A stretch of 64,000 nucleotides of DNA from Thinopyrum elongatum (Eukaryota > Streptophyta > Magnoliopsida > Poales > Poaceae). Location of the stretch: the NCBI GenBank assembly GCA_011799875.1, contig CM022297.1:443287292-443351291 (forward strand), written 5' to 3'. The position numbers and the translations under genes were made by a program. Of this stretch, positions 58,606-64,000 are shown piece after piece; within the stretch, counting starts at the first letter, position 1, and the number at the start of each line of letters is the position of its first letter. The notes beneath the pieces are model-generated. The model saw only the letters and a list, made by a program, of their open reading frames with translations. It was not told the DNA's origin and did no database searches.

Positions 58606-58944
58606 TCAAGACGTAGGGTAAGAAGACAGAGGGGACACAAAGCTAACACAATCTTCATGATCCAGATTGCACTTCATAAGAACGTTGATTGCTTGCATCA
58701 TGTTGATCTTGACATCCTTGCTTTCGAGATCTTTGTCCAATACAGTGACGACAGAAGAAACTCTACAAGAATCGATCTTCTCAAAGATCGAGCAACTCAA
58801 GATCAACCCATGGAGTGAGACGTTGAAACATCTCTTGAGCTGAGACACAAAACACACATCGAGAGGGATGGAAGAAACAGATGACGGAGGCTCAATTTTG
58901 TAGGCAACAATTCCACGCTGGAGTAGGATGGTGCATGGTTTCAA
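58606..58944 (-). pseudogene. Remnant of Gypsy integrase C terminus / chromodomain linker (unit 2)
   Basis: Same frame and same predicted amino acids as 51130-51468, including CFVSQLKRC. Conservation reflects recent duplication, not selection. Confidence 0.55.
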
Positions 58945-61900
58945 AGTAGCGAGGTGGTAATTGCCATGATTCCATAACGAGACACCTTGGGAAGGTGACT
59001 CGTAGAAGTATTACCTTGAGTGGCAAAAAGAATTACTTTTGATACAAAGATCATTGAAACTCTTTATACCAGCCTGAGGCAATCACCATCGATCTTTTGA
59101 AGGAGTTCGAAAGAATGACATACTCGGACTGGGATGGATGATGTGGACTACCTTGTTGAAGACAATGTAATGGATGCTTTTTGCCTATCATCAGAAATGG
59201 ATGGGACCCATGGTAGGACCACTTTTGAAGATGATCCTGAACATCAATTACTGAGGAGGACAGCCCATGGGAAATTGGCACAATGGCGGTGCAAGCTGGG
59301 AACAAAATGCAAATGTTGGGAATGTTCCAACCATCATATCCGCCTGAGATTCAGATCTGGTTAGTAACAGGATACTTCAGACTCAACATGTCTGAAAAGA
59401 AGAGTTGCAACACAAATCGACGAGATAACGTTGCGAGATTCTCGGGAAATGGACTATTGTAGTAAGCTCCAAAACATGAGCTGGTTCTGCTACACACATG
59501 TGAACACGCTGTCCCAGACAAGCATGACCACATGGTAGTCTTACAACAAAACACTACCGAGTTCTGGTAGGGAACCATCATTGAGGATATCGAAGTCCTT
59601 TTATAAGCCCGGGTTAGCTCTTAAGAAGGATCTTCTTCACCTTGAACAAATCAATCAGTGGCTTTGTGTGCTAGGAAACACATATAGAATGGAGGTGGCC
59701 AACCTATCAAACCATATAGTACTTCGCACATGCATGACTAACTTGGGACGATTCCAGAGGAAGCAAAAACAAGCTTTCTCGAATTCAAGGCGGCAACTTG
59801 CATCAAATGCACATGAATTAGAGGAAGTCACTTCTTTCATCCAAACATATGCTTCATGAGCTGGCATGAAGAAATGCTTTCAAAAGTTTCCAACACTAGC
59901 TTAATGTTCAACAAAATCATGGAGAAGATAAGGATGTTGTCGATGGGCTCAACAACAATTCGTCAAAATTTCCATGAAGATGGAATTCCACAATTATGTG
60001 AACAAAGTGATAGCATTGGTCAGACCCAAAGATATAATGGTGTATGCTCAAGGAACAACCGTGAGTAAGACAACATTACGAACATCATTGGTTCTGATTT
60101 GATTTGACGATAGCCCACACACAAATCAAAGTTTTGACAAGACAATAGATCCAACAACTGATCACGAGGACCAACCGATGGAGATATCATCTTTCTTCAA
60201 CACACACACACAAACGCAAAGATATCCCTTCAGAACGAACTAAGTTAGCAAAGCTTTTATCTTCCAACTCTCCAAGTTGTTGTTTAGCTTAACCAACTAG
60301 CCCAGGGGTATCCAACACAGATTCTTGGAGAAGGGGTGATTTACAAGAAACCAACTTGATCACGAGCTCAACATAATAGTCAGGGGACAACCTTGTGATA
60401 CTTCCGAGAAAATATTTGGAAAATCATGAACCACCGATATGTTATTAAGCTCGAGAGCAATCTCGCTTTCCAGGCAAGATGATATGATCAAAAAGCGAGA
60501 GATTGATACAATCCGAACTCATTGATCGAAGGGTGCACCAAGAAAATGGACTAGGTAGCATGATCATTCTTAGGATGACGACTCAATAACCAGCACGCTA
60601 AGAATGAGAATATTGTGCATTAACTACCAAGCAATGGAGTTGCTAGGAGTATTGATTTCACACATCATGGCTCACTTGTCGGTATTCCGGTTGCAACCAC
60701 ACGGGGACCGAGGAATGAAGAACGATGGCGAGAAGTATCACTACATCAAGAATTCATAAGAGATGGTGCAATTCTCATGACAATCCTGACATAAAGGGGG
60801 TAATACTCCAGGGTAGAATAGAAAAGAAGCTGGATTGGCATTTTGATCTACAGAGCACAACTACTTTGACCCAATCCTGGATATGGATGAGGTACTGGAG
60901 TTTGTTTCTCCTAGTCATTCTGAAATAGAATGACTTGACGGACCACAAGAGTAAAAGGCATCAATGAACACGGATGCACAAATACTCCCGACTATCAACT
61001 GATACACGAGGGTCAGAATACAACTGGAAAGGGACAACTCAAAGGAACATATCAATTTCTGAGTTGTGGATGCATAGATTAGTATGTCGAACAAAGCTCA
61101 ACATATTTCTTCCGGATAACCCATGCAGAAAGGTAAATCTGGCAGAGTCACAATATAGAATGGAGAACTCATCAAGAGCACTCTCATTGTGATCTTTTGG
61201 TTCAGGAGAACTTTTGCCATGATGGTTCATGGTATTGGAAGAATGATATACCACGGACCTCGAGGGCTATCACAAAGGTTACTAATATCCTGAAGGAACG
61301 AGCAACACTATCAACATGAGGTAAGTAGAGTGAATCTTGGGTCCAAGGACCCAGAAATAGAATGCCTATTAACTAAATGGCATCGTGGGATGCTTTTGAG
61401 AATGATGGCCAGAATCATCACACTAGGAACACAAAACATGGCTAGATTACTAGGTGGTTCTCTAAGATACCATAGTGTCATAATAATAGCTTCAACATAT
61501 AGGTCGAGGCAATGGAGTACCTCAACTCGGCAAGTAGTGTGGTCAATCTGACCCAAAGGGACATCGGGAACATGGAGGAATGATTTGCAAATGCATCAGA
61601 CTATTTAGAAACCTGGGATGACTCGGACAGCATAACGACTGTAAATGCTCAAAAAGATTTGAGACAACCTGCAAAATGGTGGCATAACCACTCAACATCA
61701 CAATATCAAGGTTTCAAGATCAACTGTCAACACACGGAAATAGTAGAAACTGAACTGAGACTTGAATCCGTCAATCCTATAAGTCTACGGATTAGTAACA
61801 TGTGATCCTGATAGAAAGATGAGAAACCTAGCTCTTAATCCCAGTAGGAAAGGAGAGGGTGACTCAGATGAGAAGTACATAAGGTAAAGGAGTAAAAAGA

Positions 61901-61997
61901 GCCTTACGTTCCCTTCAACAATCAATTCCCTTATATAATTAAAGCATTTCTAGACTCAACTTCGACCAGTTTGGCTTGGTAATCCTAAAGGCAGTCA

Positions 61998-62010
61998 GGC
62001 TCTAATACCA
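61998..62010 (-). other. PBS of unit 2, tRNA-Met type variant
   Basis: TGGTATTAGAGCC on the minus strand, four bases from the LTR3 end, identical to unit 1. Confidence 0.75.
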
Positions 62011-62014
62011 AAGC

Positions 62015-64000
62015 TGTCAGGACCCTGATCCTAAGTCACACCGATCTAGCATGTAACACATCATATGACTTTGCGGCCTCACGCATGGTATCCCCACGGG
62101 TGCCACCTTACCTGGCCCGGGACTATTTGCGCCTTTTGGCTCACGTATATGATAGTGTCGCTAGCATCCATATGACAGAGAACCTGGGCCAACATGACTA
62201 GTCGTAAACCCAAGGTGGCACTAACTTACAGGGACAGGCATACATGACCCAGCAATGCACGTGTCGGTCATCAACGTATGAACCCAAGTCGTAGCAAGCT
62301 ACAAGGACTTAAAGGAACAACACATGACATTTCCCCGAAGGGACAGACACAGGAGCAAAGAAGGACACATGCCGATCATCCCATGTGTTCCGGAGCAGTA
62401 GCAAGCTATCATGGCTCAGTGGAAGCACTAGGAGACATTTCCCCATAAGAGAGGCTACCAAGAATAAACAACTAGATTGTCAGATCCCACACATACCAAG
62501 CATTTCAAAATCATACACACAATATGCTCGATATGTGCAAATACAACATGGCATCACAACAAAACTCTACGACTCCAAGTATTTATTCAGAAGGCTCCGA
62601 AGAGTCATACATAGTAAGAATTACAATCATGGGTCACATGACCCAACATACAGAGAATACAAGCAACAGAAGCATAAACATGTCTGGGTACAGACAACTA
62701 TAAATGAAAAAGGCTGAGAAGCCTGACTATCTATAAGACCCTCCCAAGGGTACAAGATCGTAGCTGAGGTAACAAGCTAAACATCGAAGTCCACGCGGAA
62801 CTACTAGTGAGACTGAAGTCTCCTCTGCAAAAACATAAATTAAGCAAACGTGAGTACAAATGTACCCAGCAAGACTTACATCAGAACAAGCTACATATGC
62901 ATCAGTATCAACAAAGGGGGTGGTGGAGTTTAACTATAGCAAGCCAACTTTGACTCAGTGGCTATCCTGTACTACGACTGCTGGTAACTCTTTTGAGGTG
63001 GCGCACACGAGTCCACATATTCACCATATCAATACACCACTATGGATTCGCTCCCGTCTCCCTACGAGAAGGCCATCCATAGCACTCACGCTTATCTTGC
63101 GCATTTTAGAGTATCCACTTTCACTTGTCTATGAATTGCATAAGCAACCCAGTAGTCCATTACCGCGGACGCGACTATTCGAATAGATCATATATAACCC
63201 TACATGGGTGTACTTCTTCACACACGCTCTCACCACTTATCGCCGTTTACATGACATGTACTCGGCAACCTTCAAGCGGAAGCCCAGCGAGGGTGTCGTC
63301 CACGACCTGACTAATCACACAAGTCTCTAGTCCAGGTTTATCGCCTATTCAGGTTCCATCCGCAGGGAGTCCGGCCGAGGTTTTCACTACGGCCCCGAAC
63401 GATGTGTGCAGGGTTCCCGAGGCACCAAACAGGCGTCTCGGTACACCGGGCCATGTACCTGCCGCATCACAGCTCACCCCTAGGGTCAGCGCTGCGCACG
63501 GCCTCCAGTATACTACAAACACCAGAAACTACTTGCAACTCCTGGACAGAGGACAAGGCGATCAATAAGCCGAGAGGGTCCATGGGTTTCGGGCCCAATG
63601 CATGGTAGTAGCTGTTCTTGGATCACAAACACAGAACTCAGTTCCTGAGGACGGTTTCAATGAGACAACCCACCATGTACTCCTACATGGCCTCTCATCA
63701 CTACCTTTACCAAATCGTGTTCACACACTTAGCTCTCAACAGTAGGACATGTTCACACCATTCCAATCCATCCCAGATGAATCAGACCCGACACAACTCT
63801 AAGCATAGCAGGCATAACAAGCAAGCATGAATGAGTAGGCACATCATGGCTCAAACAAATCCTACTTATGCTAGTGGGTTCCAACTAATTACTGTGGCAA
63901 AGACATGTCATGCAGAGGAAAGGGGTTCAACTACCGCAGCATGTAACAGTTGAAACGTTGTTGTCCTAATGCAGTAAAAGAGAGCAAGAGCGAGAGAGTG
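62015..64000 (-). repeat. LTR3 of the array, runs off the window
   Basis: The first 1986 bp of about 4.03 kb are visible. It has a 22-bp segment at about 62541-62562 that LTR1 and LTR2 lack; the segment is bounded by CAAA repeats. Confidence 0.88.

Larger units (their letters stand above)
58570..62014 (-). other. Internal region 2 of the array
   Basis: 3445 bp, collinear with internal region 1 throughout, with the same deletions relative to a full Gypsy element. The deletions therefore came before the duplication. Confidence 0.8.
47059..64000 (-). mobile_element. Tandem LTR-internal-LTR-internal-LTR array of a chromovirus-like Gypsy element
   Basis: A unit of about 7.48 kb is repeated: LTR1, INT1, LTR2, INT2, then LTR3 running off the window. 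On the minus strand each LTR starts TGTCACAG and ends CCTGACA, is followed by a Met-type PBS, and is preceded by a PPT containing TAGTGGGGGTGAG. Junctions are clean, without target duplications between units, so this is one recombined element rather than two insertions. The left flank ATATG (47054-47058) is one expected TSD copy. The internal regions are shortened to about 3.45 kb and hold only a trace of pol. Confidence 0.9.

Noticed and set aside
47059..64000. Tandem duplication of a host gene cluster
   Set aside because: The 7.48-kb unit consists of LTR, PBS, PPT and pol remnant, so it is retrotransposon recombination rather than gene duplication.

Overview
This is nuclear DNA from a grass, most likely a Triticeae species (wheat, Aegilops or barley type). 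Nearly all of it is nested, decayed transposable elements. There are LTR retrotransposons with 1.5-4 kb LTRs, GC-rich non-LTR insertions with 16-bp target duplications, a Stowaway MITE and long-TIR DNA elements. I recognise one intact nuclear protein gene, a psbW-like photosystem II subunit gene on the minus strand (35767-36224, two exons), and one intron-containing elongator tRNA-Met gene or gene-like copy. Family names such as Sabrina/WHAM are from memory and tentative. Element boundaries rest on LTR pairs, target-site duplications (TSDs), primer binding sites (PBS) and polypurine tracts (PPT) read directly from the sequence. Divergence values are counts by eye.

Region 1-21504 is one non-autonomous LTR retrotransposon on the plus strand, with its left end outside the window. 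Two younger elements sit inside it. A complete minus-strand relative (316-7701, TSD AGCGC) lies in its 5' LTR. A Tekay-like Gypsy element with 4-kb LTRs (8489-15683, TSD CTAAA) splits its only coding region. The outer element and the minus-strand one both use a tRNA-Asp-type PBS, carry repeated copies of their own PPT, and encode a protein of unknown function instead of gag-pol.

Region 21505-31160 holds a probable CACTA end, a diverged solo LTR, a foldback MITE, two GC-rich non-LTR elements inserted 2 bp apart, a decayed LINE ORF2 fragment, and two copies of a tRNA-Met-headed unit.

Region 31163-39060 is the gene island. A long-TIR Mutator-like element lies just 3' of psbW, and psbW follows with its TATA and CCAAT boxes. 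Upstream of psbW is a duplicated copy of its promoter region, interrupted by a short LINE tail.

Region 39070-47058 is very AT-rich. It consists of three copies of an unnamed noncoding repeat family (called X here), one interrupted by a MITE and one by a foldback element, plus two LTRs of one family in inverted orientation.

Region 47059-64000 is a tandem LTR-internal-LTR-internal-LTR array of a minus-strand chromovirus-like Gypsy element. The middle LTR is a mosaic: its first ~420 bp match the third LTR and the rest matches the first. That is the signature expected of unequal crossing-over between LTRs.
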